Assembly (NCBI GenBank): GCA_028709385.1
Contig: JAQVXD010000012.1
Coordinates: forward strand, 1 to 61,546
DNA length: 61,546 bases
Direction of reading: 5' to 3'
Origin: Fermentimonas sp.
GTDB lineage: Bacteria; Bacteroidota; Bacteroidia; Bacteroidales; Dysgonomonadaceae
In this document: piece after piece, positions 18,585-26,186 of the stretch
How positions within the stretch are numbered: the stretch's first letter is position 1
How the letters are laid out: the number at the start of each line of letters is the position of its first letter
Program-made: the position numbers and the translations under genes
The notes under the pieces: model-generated
The model's input: the letters and a program-made list of their open reading frames with translations, nothing else
Database searches by the model: none
Told to the model about the DNA's origin: nothing

Positions 18585-19370
18585 CTAAGCTTTACTGACC
18601 AAGGGTTCCAAAAGATTGGTCAAATGTTCAAACTGTTCAATCGACAATTGCTCAGGTCTTTTTGTCAATATCGAATCTTCGGGTAGTAAGCTATCTTCTT
18701 TTAATAGTGATTTGATAGAATTGCGCAGCATTTTCCTGCGTTGGTTAAAACTAGTCTTCACTACTGTTTTAAATAATTTCTCGTTGCAGTTGAGCTGCTT
18801 TCTGTTGTTACGGGTTAGTCTCACAACTGCCGACTTAACCTTAGGCGGAGGAATAAACGCCTGTTCGTTCACAGTGAAAAGGTATTCAATATCATACCAC
18901 ACCTGCAATAATACGCTAAGTATTCCGTAAGCCTTTTTTCCAGGCAAGGCAATCATGCGTTCCGCAACCTCCTTTTGAATCATACCGGAAACACATGGGA
19001 TATTTTCTTTGTAATCCAGTACCTTAAAAAAAATCTGCGATGAAATATTATAAGGAAAATTGCCAATAATGCAAAAATTCCCCTCATACAGCTGCTTAAG
19101 GTCCATTTTCAGGAAATCCTGCTGAATAATACTTCCTTTAAGTTCGGGGAAATGCTCAATCAGGTAGGCGATTGATTCATAGTCTATCTCCACAACTGTA
19201 AGGTCTTTGTCTTTTTGAATCAGGTATTGGGTAAGCATGCCGGTACCACCTCCAACTTCCAGTACCGGAAGAGTTGGATAGTCATCAAGTGTTGATGCAA
19301 TTCGTTTTGCAATCTCATGATCTTTGAGAAAATGCTGCCCGAAGCTTTTTTTTGCCTTTACCTGAAACAT
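18585..19370 (-). CDS. rsmA: 16S rRNA dimethyladenosine transferase (KsgA)
   Basis: Dimethylates two adjacent adenosines in the 3'-terminal hairpin of 16S rRNA. It begins with KKSFGQHFLKD, then the SAM-binding LEVGGGTGMLTQYL near residue 38 and the catalytic motif GNFPYNISSQIFFK near residue 100. The C-terminal domain (NQRRKMLRNSIKSLL) is intact. Length 261 is normal. Its start codon overlaps the -33 element of the divergent promoter at 19370-19399. Confidence 0.97.
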   Translation of the reverse strand: MFQVKAKKSFGQHFLKDHEIAKRIASTLDDYPTLPVLEVGGGTGMLTQYLIQKDKDLTVVEIDYESIAYLIEHFPELKGSIIQQDFLKMDLKQLYEGNFCIIGNFPYNISSQIFFKVLDYKENIPCVSGMIQKEVAERMIALPGKKAYGILSVLLQVWYDIEYLFTVNEQAFIPPPKVKSAVVRLTRNNRKQLNCNEKLFKTVVKTSFNQRRKMLRNSIKSLLKEDSLLPEDSILTKRPEQLSIEQFEHLTNLLEPLVSKA

Positions 19371-19399
19371 TGATTTATAACGATTATTCCTTATCTTTG
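19370..19399 (+). promoter_or_regulatory. Promoter of the flippase-like gene
   Basis: TTG (19370-19372), N19, TATCTTTG (19392-19399) matches the consensus on the plus strand. The -33 TTG touches the rsmA start codon. The next plus-strand gene begins at 19491. Confidence 0.7.
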
Positions 19400-19405
19400 C
19401 CGCCG

Positions 19406-19413
19406 CAAAGGTA
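19406..19413 (-). promoter_or_regulatory. -7 box of rsmA
   Basis: Minus strand TACCTTTG, 36 bp before the rsmA start; TTTG stands 23 bases upstream. It lies six bases from the opposing -7 box, so both promoters overlap. Confidence 0.65.
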
Positions 19414-19490
19414 ATATTTTATTACTTAAAACCGGGCAAACCTGTTCCAAAAAAACAAGATACAACAATATTACATTTCTCTGAAGTAAT

Positions 19491-20507
19491 ATGAAGTCAG
19501 AATCCGTAAAAAATATAATAAAGACTTTATTATCTCTAATGCTTGGATTACTAATAATCTGGGCAATGTATCGTAATTCCGATCTTGGAGAATTATGGAG
19601 TATTGTTGAGACTGCCAATTTCAGGATAATTGCAGCATCTTTAATATTTGGACTCGCAGGAAATGTCCTCAGAGGATTAAGATGGGAGCTGTTTGTAAAT
19701 TCACTCGGTTATCATCCGCCAAGAGCAAGTTTAGTTTACGCTACCCTCGGTAATTATGCAGTAAACTATGTATTGCCCCGCGCAGGAGATTTCTGGCGAT
19801 GCGGAGTAGTCAGCAAGTATGATAAAATTCCATTTTCAAAAACATTCGAAACTTTCCTTATCGATAAGGTAGTTGACGTTATTGCCGGACTGCTATTAAT
19901 ATTTATTAGTATCATACTATATATCGATTTCTTCATCTCATATTTAAACAAAAATCCACAGTTTGGAGAAAACATTGTCTCTCTCTTTTCATCCGCATGG
20001 ACGTACATTATTCTTGTAATAATTATTCTTCTGATAATCCTGTTCCTGGTGTTTTTTAAGAAAAATCCAATCATGGTTAAGGTCAGGAATTTCTTAAAGA
20101 CTGTGAAACACGACCTAAGGCTTATTTCTAAGATGAAAGAGAAGAGAAGGATAATAATTTACACAATCCTTCTCTGGTTATGTTTTTATTTGTATTTTTA
20201 CATCTGTTTCTTTGCATTCGATTTCACAAAGGACCTTGGTCCGCTTGCAGGATTGATTGTTTTTGCAATGACCAATATTGGAATTTCGGTTCCTGTACAA
20301 GGAGGAATAGGTCCTTGGCACTTCATGGTATCCTCCTCGTTGGTTATACTGGGAGTGGCAGATAATCAGGCACTCGCATTCGCCGCAGCCGTTTTTACAA
20401 TACAATCAGTATGGCAAATATTATACGGACTCTTTGGCGTTTTAGCTATGCCTTTTGTGAAGCGGGAACACCACTTTGGAAAAAACAAGGACACTGAAAA
20501 GAAATAA
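19491..20507 (+). CDS. Lysylphosphatidylglycerol synthase transmembrane-domain (UPF0104) protein
   Basis: A 338-residue polytopic inner-membrane protein of the flippase-like family, equivalent to the membrane half of MprF. About eight hydrophobic segments are visible. Family stretches include ASLIFGLAGNVLRGLRWELFV near residue 45, GNYAVNYVLPRAGDFWRC near residue 85 and VPVQGGIGPWHFMV near residue 268. It lacks the lysyltransferase domain; the separate DUF2156 protein at 15741 is related to that missing half, but a partnership is only a speculation. It is followed 17 bp later by pepD. Confidence 0.85.
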   Translation: MKSESVKNIIKTLLSLMLGLLIIWAMYRNSDLGELWSIVETANFRIIAASLIFGLAGNVLRGLRWELFVNSLGYHPPRASLVYATLGNYAVNYVLPRAGDFWRCGVVSKYDKIPFSKTFETFLIDKVVDVIAGLLLIFISIILYIDFFISYLNKNPQFGENIVSLFSSAWTYIILVIIILLIILFLVFFKKNPIMVKVRNFLKTVKHDLRLISKMKEKRRIIIYTILLWLCFYLYFYICFFAFDFTKDLGPLAGLIVFAMTNIGISVPVQGGIGPWHFMVSSSLVILGVADNQALAFAAAVFTIQSVWQILYGLFGVLAMPFVKREHHFGKNKDTEKK

Positions 20508-20524
20508 TCTAAACAAAAATAATT

Positions 20525-21988
20525 ATGTCAGCAACAGAAATTTTAAGTTTGAACCCCAAGAGAGTATGGAAGCATTTTTACGAACTGACTCAGATTCCAC
20601 GACCCACAGGCCATATGGAAAAAGTCACACAGTTTGTTAAGGATTTTGGGGAAGAACTGAGTCTGGAAGTTGAACAGGATAAAGCAGGCAATGTGTTAAT
20701 CAGGAAACCAGCATCAAAAGGATTTGAAAGTGCCAAAACGGTGATTTTGCAGTCGCATCTTGATATGGTGCCTCAAAAAAATTCAGATGTAAAGCATGAT
20801 TTCACAAAAGACCCCATAAAGGCATACGTTGACGGTGATCAGGTAAAGGCAAAGTCCACAACACTTGGTGCTGATAACGGCATAGGCTGCGCCATGATGA
20901 TGGCAGTACTGGAAGATAAAATGTTGAAACATCCCGAAATTGAGGCGCTTTTTACTGTTGACGAAGAGGTTGGCATGGATGGTGCAAACGGTCTCGAGAA
21001 AGGCTTTCTGAAAGGATCTGCTATGTTAAATCTGGATACAGAGGCAGATGGTGAATTATGTATCGGTTGTGCCGGAGGGCGTGATGTAAATGTAACCTTC
21101 AATTTCAAACCTGATACCGATATTGATGAAGACGATATAGCTTATAAAATAAGTCTCAGAGGATTAAAAGGAGGACACTCAGGAGTTCAGATTCATTTGG
21201 GACGTGCAAATGCAAATAAACTGATGAACCGCTTCCTGAAAGAAGTGGTAAGTGATTACGAAGCAAGAGTAGCAAGTATTGATGGCGGTTCACTCAGGAA
21301 TGCCATACCAAGGGAGTCGTTTGTTATACTCACCATTCCCGGTCACCTTGAGGATGATCTGCTTGATTTAGTAGACGAATTTGAAATGCAGTTCAGGGAG
21401 GATTTTGCAGGTACAGAAGACAGCATCTCCTTCAAAGCAGAAAAAACAGATAAACCCGATTTTATATTGCCTGTTGAAATACAGGACGATCTTATAAATG
21501 CAGTGGAAGCGTGTTCAAATGGAGTGATTAGCTATCTTGCAGACTTTCCGGGAGTGGTTGAAAGTTCCCTGAATCTCGCTTTAGTAAAGTCATCAGAAGG
21601 TAAAATTGAAGTTAAGCTTTTGGTCAGAAGTTCCTCCGAAAGTCGCAAAGATTGGATATGTTCATCACTTGAGAGCCTTTTCCTGCTGGCAGGAGCAAAA
21701 GTTGAATTTGCAGGAGACTATCCCGGATGGCAACCAAATGCCAGCTCAGAACTCCTTGGACTAATGGAGAGAATATATATTGAGTCGTATGAAGAAAAAC
21801 CTGAGGTCATTGTAATACATGCAGGACTTGAATGCGGAATTATTCAATCCAATGTTGAACAGGAACTGGATATTGTTTCATTTGGTCCTACAATCACAGG
21901 TGCTCATTCACCTGATGAGTCAGTTGATATAAAATCAGTAGCCAAATCATACGAGTATTTATTAGAAATTTTAGAGAACCTGAAATAA
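20525..21988 (+). CDS. pepD: Aminoacyl-histidine dipeptidase (beta-Ala-His dipeptidase, M20C)
   Basis: Di-zinc cytosolic peptidase of family M20 that hydrolyses dipeptides such as Xaa-His. Metal and catalytic motifs are QSHLDMVPQ (His, Asp) near residue 78, GADNGIGCAM near 115, the catalytic pair in TVDEEVGMDGA near 145, NLDTEADGELCIGCAGG near 172 and the C-terminal GAHSPDESVDI histidine near 462. At 487 residues it has the full PepD length with the dimerisation lid domain (GHSGVQIHLGRANA). The flavodoxin gene follows after 2 bp. Confidence 0.95.
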   Translation: MSATEILSLNPKRVWKHFYELTQIPRPTGHMEKVTQFVKDFGEELSLEVEQDKAGNVLIRKPASKGFESAKTVILQSHLDMVPQKNSDVKHDFTKDPIKAYVDGDQVKAKSTTLGADNGIGCAMMMAVLEDKMLKHPEIEALFTVDEEVGMDGANGLEKGFLKGSAMLNLDTEADGELCIGCAGGRDVNVTFNFKPDTDIDEDDIAYKISLRGLKGGHSGVQIHLGRANANKLMNRFLKEVVSDYEARVASIDGGSLRNAIPRESFVILTIPGHLEDDLLDLVDEFEMQFREDFAGTEDSISFKAEKTDKPDFILPVEIQDDLINAVEACSNGVISYLADFPGVVESSLNLALVKSSEGKIEVKLLVRSSSESRKDWICSSLESLFLLAGAKVEFAGDYPGWQPNASSELLGLMERIYIESYEEKPEVIVIHAGLECGIIQSNVEQELDIVSFGPTITGAHSPDESVDIKSVAKSYEYLLEILENLK

Positions 21989-21990
21989 TA

Positions 21991-22488
21991 ATGTATAATA
22001 CACTTATCGTTTTTGCTTCTGAGCACGGTACAGTGGAAAAGTGTGCGCGTGAACTCTTTCGGTTGATAGACGGCAAGGTTGATATTTGCGATCTAAATAA
22101 ACGCGATATCATACCGGAACTTTCTACGTATGATTCAATTGTCATAGGCGGTTCAATTCACTCAGGGAAGATACAGACAGTAATATCAGAATTTTGTGAA
22201 ACAAATCTCGATCTCTTGAAAAACAAGCGCATAGGTCTGTTTATCAATTGTATTTACAAAGGTGAGAAAGCCCTTAAGCAACTGGATGAAGCTTTTCCCA
22301 GGGAGCTAAGCGATAAGGCGGTTATTCGTGAATACTTTGGCGGAGAAATTAATGAACTGAACCTCAATTACTGGGAAAAATTTATAACCAAGCAAATGAT
22401 TGATCAGGAAAATCTTGTTGTCACTCTGTCAGCAGAAAAGATAGATAATTTCGCTAAAACAATATCAAATCACGATTTACATGAGTAA
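21991..22488 (+). CDS. Flavodoxin-domain protein, HemG-like
   Basis: A 165-residue flavodoxin-fold protein. The FMN phosphate loop is seen as ASEHGTVEKCAREL at residues 9-22; IGGSIHSGKIQ near residue 50 and FINCIYKGEKALKQL near residue 86 complete the fold. It resembles the HemG-type protoporphyrinogen oxidase group more than electron-transfer flavodoxins, but no haem genes are near, so the role is open. It overlaps the next gene by 8 bp, which suggests translational coupling. Confidence 0.75.
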   Translation: MYNTLIVFASEHGTVEKCARELFRLIDGKVDICDLNKRDIIPELSTYDSIVIGGSIHSGKIQTVISEFCETNLDLLKNKRIGLFINCIYKGEKALKQLDEAFPRELSDKAVIREYFGGEINELNLNYWEKFITKQMIDQENLVVTLSAEKIDNFAKTISNHDLHE

Positions 22489-22687
22489 AAGATATATTCT
22501 GTTTCCTTCTTTACTTGTTATCTATACCATTTTAATGGCTGTTATAGCTTTTCCAAGATATCAGGAATCGGGTAACTGGACAGAGTATTTGATTGTTCTC
22601 GGTGGTAGCTTTCTAATAGCAGTTTTGCTTTATTTTATTCTCAAAAGAAAGCAGAAAATAAGAGATAAATTTTCGGAAAGGGACTAA
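22481..22687 (+). CDS. Small two-helix membrane protein
   Basis: A 68-residue protein with two hydrophobic helices (about 5-24 and 37-56), separated by a short polar loop and followed by a basic tail (KRKQKIRDKF). Two helices with a positive tail suggest an inner-membrane hairpin with cytoplasmic ends. It overlaps the flavodoxin gene by 8 bp and precedes the subtilase gene by 4 bp, so it is a real operon member. I do not recognise a family. Confidence 0.7.
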   Translation: MSKRYILFPSLLVIYTILMAVIAFPRYQESGNWTEYLIVLGGSFLIAVLLYFILKRKQKIRDKFSERD

Positions 22688-22691
22688 ACAG

Positions 22692-24062
22692 ATGAAGTAT
22701 TTTTTTTCTATCCTTTTTTTTCTATTCTCATTGCTGTCTTACAGCGAGACTCAGCCTATTCAATATAAGTTCCGCGTCTACCTTACCGATAAAGGTGATA
22801 CCGGTTACTCTGTTGATAATCCCTCTGAATTCCTTACTGAAAATGCTATTGAAAGAAAAAGAGTACAGAAGGTAGCGATTGATGAATCTGATTTCCCAAT
22901 ATCAAATGATTATTTTGCACTTGTTGAAATGGCCGGAGGTAAAGTCGTTTCTCACAGTAAATGGTTTAATACACTTGTAGTTGAGGTTGCCGACAGTCTG
23001 AAAATTGAAGATATCAAATCCCTGAGTATCGTTGATTCAGTAAAATATTTATGGAGAGGAACCGCAAACTCATACCGCAAGGCTACGCGTCCGCGTCTCG
23101 AAAGATTCAGGCCTGAAAAAGAGCCGGCCGACTCGGTTTATGGTTACACATATCCACAGTTTACGCTACACAACGCTGATGAAATGTTAAATGCAGGATA
23201 CATAGGTAATGGTATTCAGATAGGTGTTATTGACGCAGGCTTCACTAATTTTGATGTAATACCGGAATTTGAATCGGTTAAACTGCTTGGCTATTCCAAT
23301 TTTGTACCCGAAGGTGATATGTTTGCCTCAAGTGATCACGGTACTAAAGTACTGTCCACAATGGCCGTCTGCCAGCCCGGAATGATGATAGGATCTGCTC
23401 CCGAAGCCTCATATTGGCTGCTGCGATCAGAAGATGTTATATCTGAATATCCCGTAGAAGAGGATTATTGGATACGTGCAGTTGAGTTTGCTGACAGTTT
23501 AGGGTTAGACCTGATCAATTCATCGCTTGGGTATAACGAATTTGATGATATAATACTTAACTACACACATGATGATCTGACGGGTGGAGTCTCTTTAATG
23601 TCACGAGCTGCCGATATGGCCTACGATAAAGGAATGATTATAGTTGTAAGTGCAGGTAATGAAGGCAATAAACCATGGCAGAAATCCACTCCTCCCGGTG
23701 ATGCGAAGAATGTTATAGCAGTAGGAGCAGTAGGCACAGACAGTATTATAGCCCCCTTCAGTTCACACGGAGAAATGGCCGACGGGCGCATTAAACCAGA
23801 CCTTGTGTCTGTAGGAAGGAATACAGTTACTATTAACCAGTTTGGTGTTATCGGAACTACAAACGGTACCTCTCTATCATCCCCATTCCTTGCAGGGCTA
23901 ATAGCATCGCTTTGGTCAATAAACCCAGAATTACACCGTACTGAACTAATAGATATAATCTTCAGATCATCTGACAGAAACCAGTCTCCCGACCCGGTTT
24001 ACGGACACGGTATAACCGATTTCAGCAAGGCCATGAATGAAGTGCTGAAAATTATTGAATAA
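22692..24062 (+). CDS. Secreted S8-family serine peptidase (subtilase)
   Basis: An exported subtilisin-like protease. A signal peptide covers residues 1-20. A propeptide-like region (about 25-140) precedes the catalytic domain. The triad is D181 in GVIDAGF, H216 in SSDHGTKV and S394 in NGTSLSSPF, with the oxyanion Asn probably in VVSAGNEGN near residue 322. There is no C-terminal type IX secretion sorting domain; the protein ends just after the catalytic domain, so a periplasmic location is plausible. It ends a five-gene run beginning at 19491. Confidence 0.9.
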   Translation: MKYFFSILFFLFSLLSYSETQPIQYKFRVYLTDKGDTGYSVDNPSEFLTENAIERKRVQKVAIDESDFPISNDYFALVEMAGGKVVSHSKWFNTLVVEVADSLKIEDIKSLSIVDSVKYLWRGTANSYRKATRPRLERFRPEKEPADSVYGYTYPQFTLHNADEMLNAGYIGNGIQIGVIDAGFTNFDVIPEFESVKLLGYSNFVPEGDMFASSDHGTKVLSTMAVCQPGMMIGSAPEASYWLLRSEDVISEYPVEEDYWIRAVEFADSLGLDLINSSLGYNEFDDIILNYTHDDLTGGVSLMSRAADMAYDKGMIIVVSAGNEGNKPWQKSTPPGDAKNVIAVGAVGTDSIIAPFSSHGEMADGRIKPDLVSVGRNTVTINQFGVIGTTNGTSLSSPFLAGLIASLWSINPELHRTELIDIIFRSSDRNQSPDPVYGHGITDFSKAMNEVLKIIE

Positions 24063-24135
24063 TTTCTGTCACAAAGTTCATACAAGATCGTCTAATTAAT
24101 AAAGACCGATTATTAACTCCTTTATTTATTATTGT

Positions 24136-24591
24136 ATGAACAAAAGATTTCTAATTATCTGCACTTGCAGTTTACTCGCATTATCTCTTTATTCACAGAC
24201 ATCATTCAATCAGCTTTATAATTCTTTCGCTAAAGAATCTAATGTAGACAAAGTTAATCTAAACGAGTTTGCAATGTTTTTAATGAGGCCATTTTCAGGT
24301 AGCAACACTGAGAGTAAAATAACCAGTATCAGTGTTTTATCTTTAGAGGAGTGCTCACCAGATGTGAAAGATCGTTTCAACAAGTCTGCACTTGATTTTA
24401 ATGATGATGAGTATGAGCTCTTTGTGAGTTCAAACGAAGAAAATGAAAAAGTGCGCATCTTTTTGAAGTTTCAGAAAGAGGTCATTCGTGAAATGGTAAT
24501 ATTGACGATGGGTGATAACCCTGCGCTTATACAATTGAAAGGAAAGATACTACCATCTGAGATTGAAAGAATGAGTGATGGACGGAAATGA
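24136..24591 (+). CDS. DUF4252-like exported protein
   Basis: A 151-residue exported protein with a signal peptide (residues 1-20, ending LYSQ). It resembles the DUF4252 group of Bacteroidales by size, its N-terminal FNQLYNSFAKESNVDKVNLN region and the VRIFLKFQKEVIREMVILT strand pair. A second member lies at 25639. Its last codons overlap the sigma-factor start (GTG 24575 or ATG 24578). A target or sensor of the sigma cassette is inferred from position only. Confidence 0.7.
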   Translation: MNKRFLIICTCSLLALSLYSQTSFNQLYNSFAKESNVDKVNLNEFAMFLMRPFSGSNTESKITSISVLSLEECSPDVKDRFNKSALDFNDDEYELFVSSNEENEKVRIFLKFQKEVIREMVILTMGDNPALIQLKGKILPSEIERMSDGRK

Positions 24592-25081
24592 GTTTAAAAG
24601 TCGGTTTTTACCTTTTACAAAGTTGATATACAAGGTATCTTTTGCAATTACAAGAGATAAAGAGGATGCCGAGGATATTGTACAGGAAGTGTTTGAGAAA
24701 TTGTGGAAGAGTCGCGATTCGTTATCATCAGTTCTGAACGATGAAGGATATATAATAACAGTTGCAAGAAATTTGGCGTTAGACAGGTACAGAAGCAAGA
24801 CAAAACGAATCATTCTCCCCTTTGCTGAAGTCAGCGAAATTTATGAAGATGGATTTATTGACAGTAAAATTGAACAGAAAGAGAAACTGATAAATGTAGA
24901 GAAGTTGATATGCACTCTCCCTCAATCGCAACAAACAGTCATAAGATTAAGGCACTTTGGAGATCTTTCAATATTTCAAATAGCCGAGACAATGGAGCTT
25001 ACACAAGAGAATGTGCGACAGCTGTTATCAAGAGGAAGAAGAACGATAAAAGAAAAAATAGAGAAGATTTATGAAAACTGA
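24578..25081 (+). CDS. ECF RNA polymerase sigma factor
   Basis: A sigma-70 family group 4 factor. Region 2 lies at about residues 10-75 (ITRDKEDAEDIVQEVFEKLW, then VARNLALDRYR). Region 4 lies at about 110-165 (LPQSQQTVIRLRHFGDLSIFQIAETMELTQENVRQLLSRGRR). ATG 24578 is preferred; GTG 24575 would add one residue. The gene overlaps both neighbours (14 bp upstream, 11 bp downstream), the tight packing typical of sigma/anti-sigma pairs. Confidence 0.92.
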   Translation: MDGNEFKSRFLPFTKLIYKVSFAITRDKEDAEDIVQEVFEKLWKSRDSLSSVLNDEGYIITVARNLALDRYRSKTKRIILPFAEVSEIYEDGFIDSKIEQKEKLINVEKLICTLPQSQQTVIRLRHFGDLSIFQIAETMELTQENVRQLLSRGRRTIKEKIEKIYEN

Positions 25082-25595
25082 AGATATAGACATACTGATT
25101 GCCAGATTCTACCAAGGTGAAACAGAAGAGAATGAAGAAAAACTTCTTGTAGAGTATTTTACCGTTGATAATACAAGTGCAGACTATAAAACAGATAGTA
25201 CAGTTTTACATTCTCTTTCAGAAGAAACAGAAGTGCCTCAGGGATTAGAGAACAAGATTTCATCTCTTATTGATTCATGGGAAGAGGGTGAAAAAAGCAA
25301 AACAGAAAAGATTGCAAAATTGGAATTCAGAAAACGGATTCTAAGTATTGCTGCATCATTACTGCTTATAGTAAGCATAGGAATTTGGTATCAGTATAAC
25401 AGTTCAGTCAACTCAGAGATGGTAAATACTTTTGAAGACCCCCAGGAGTCGCATGAAGTTGTAGTTGAAGCATTAAGGCTTTTTTCAAACAATTTCTCGA
25501 AAGGCACACAAACTATCGAAAAAGCAGATAATCGTGTAGATAATACATTCAAAATAGTGGAACAGGTATTAAGCGAAAGCCCAGTTCAGGAATAG
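25071..25595 (+). CDS. Probable anti-sigma factor (single-span membrane protein)
   Basis: A 174-residue protein overlapping the ECF sigma gene by 11 bp. Residues 1-85 are acidic and cytoplasmic, starting EDIDILIARFYQGETEENEEKLL, a pattern common in Bacteroidota anti-sigma factors. One membrane helix follows at about 88-106 (ILSIAASLLLIVSIGIWY), then a periplasmic part of about 65 residues. No zinc-binding HxxxCxxC motif is present. The role is inferred from topology and position. Confidence 0.65.
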   Translation: MKTEDIDILIARFYQGETEENEEKLLVEYFTVDNTSADYKTDSTVLHSLSEETEVPQGLENKISSLIDSWEEGEKSKTEKIAKLEFRKRILSIAASLLLIVSIGIWYQYNSSVNSEMVNTFEDPQESHEVVVEALRLFSNNFSKGTQTIEKADNRVDNTFKIVEQVLSESPVQE

Positions 25596-25638
25596 TCAAA
25601 TCAACAATTAAACATCAAACTTTAAAAAAATAACAGAA

Positions 25639-26118
25639 ATGAAAAAAATAATATTCACACTCGCACTCATTTTAGGAGTTACCGCTGTTTCTGCGCAAAA
25701 AAATCCATTCGAGAAATTCACAGACATGAATGGAGTAACTTCAGTTTATATTTCAAAGAATATGATGTCTCTCTTTCCAAAAGACTCCGGTCAATATGGA
25801 GGTGTAGATGTTACAAACTTTATAGAAAAACTCAACTCTATACTCATACTTACTACTGAAAATAAAAAAGTTTCGCAGGATATGCTTACTCTGGCAAACA
25901 GCCGGATAAAAGAGAATAACTATGAATTGCTCATGCGGGTTAAGTCTGAAGATGGTGAGCTTGTTAACTTTTTCATGAAAGGCAAACCGGAAAATATTCA
26001 GGAATTGATAATGATAGTGGACGGTAATGATGATGAAAGCGTGATTATGCAGTTTCTCGGAAACTTTAAGCTGGAAGATGTACAGGAAATGACCAGGAGT
26101 TTTGATAAAAACAAGTAG
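25639..26118 (+). CDS. DUF4252 exported protein
   Basis: A 159-residue exported protein with a signal peptide (residues 1-19, ending VSAQ). The mature part NPFEKFTDMNGVTSVYISKNMMSLF is typical of DUF4252, and YELLMRVKSEDGELVNFFMK parallels the strand pair of the first member at 24136. It lies 43 bp after the anti-sigma-like gene and is the likely end of the cassette. Function unknown. Confidence 0.8.
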   Translation: MKKIIFTLALILGVTAVSAQKNPFEKFTDMNGVTSVYISKNMMSLFPKDSGQYGGVDVTNFIEKLNSILILTTENKKVSQDMLTLANSRIKENNYELLMRVKSEDGELVNFFMKGKPENIQELIMIVDGNDDESVIMQFLGNFKLEDVQEMTRSFDKNK

Positions 26119-26159
26119 ACAGCAGTTGACAGACATTCGTCTTTTCAGTTTAATTGTAT

Positions 26160-26167
26160 TATTTTTG
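26160..26167 (+). promoter_or_regulatory. -7 box of xseA
   Basis: TATTTTTG, 19 bp before ATG 26187. It lies downstream of the alternative ATG at 26154, which it therefore argues against. No good -33 element at the usual distance. Confidence 0.55.
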
Positions 26168-26186
26168 TTTGCAATTAGACACGCTT

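Noticed and set aside
26154..26186. Upstream start of xseA
   Set aside because: It precedes the -7 box at 26160-26167 and adds residues that do not belong to the OB-fold start.
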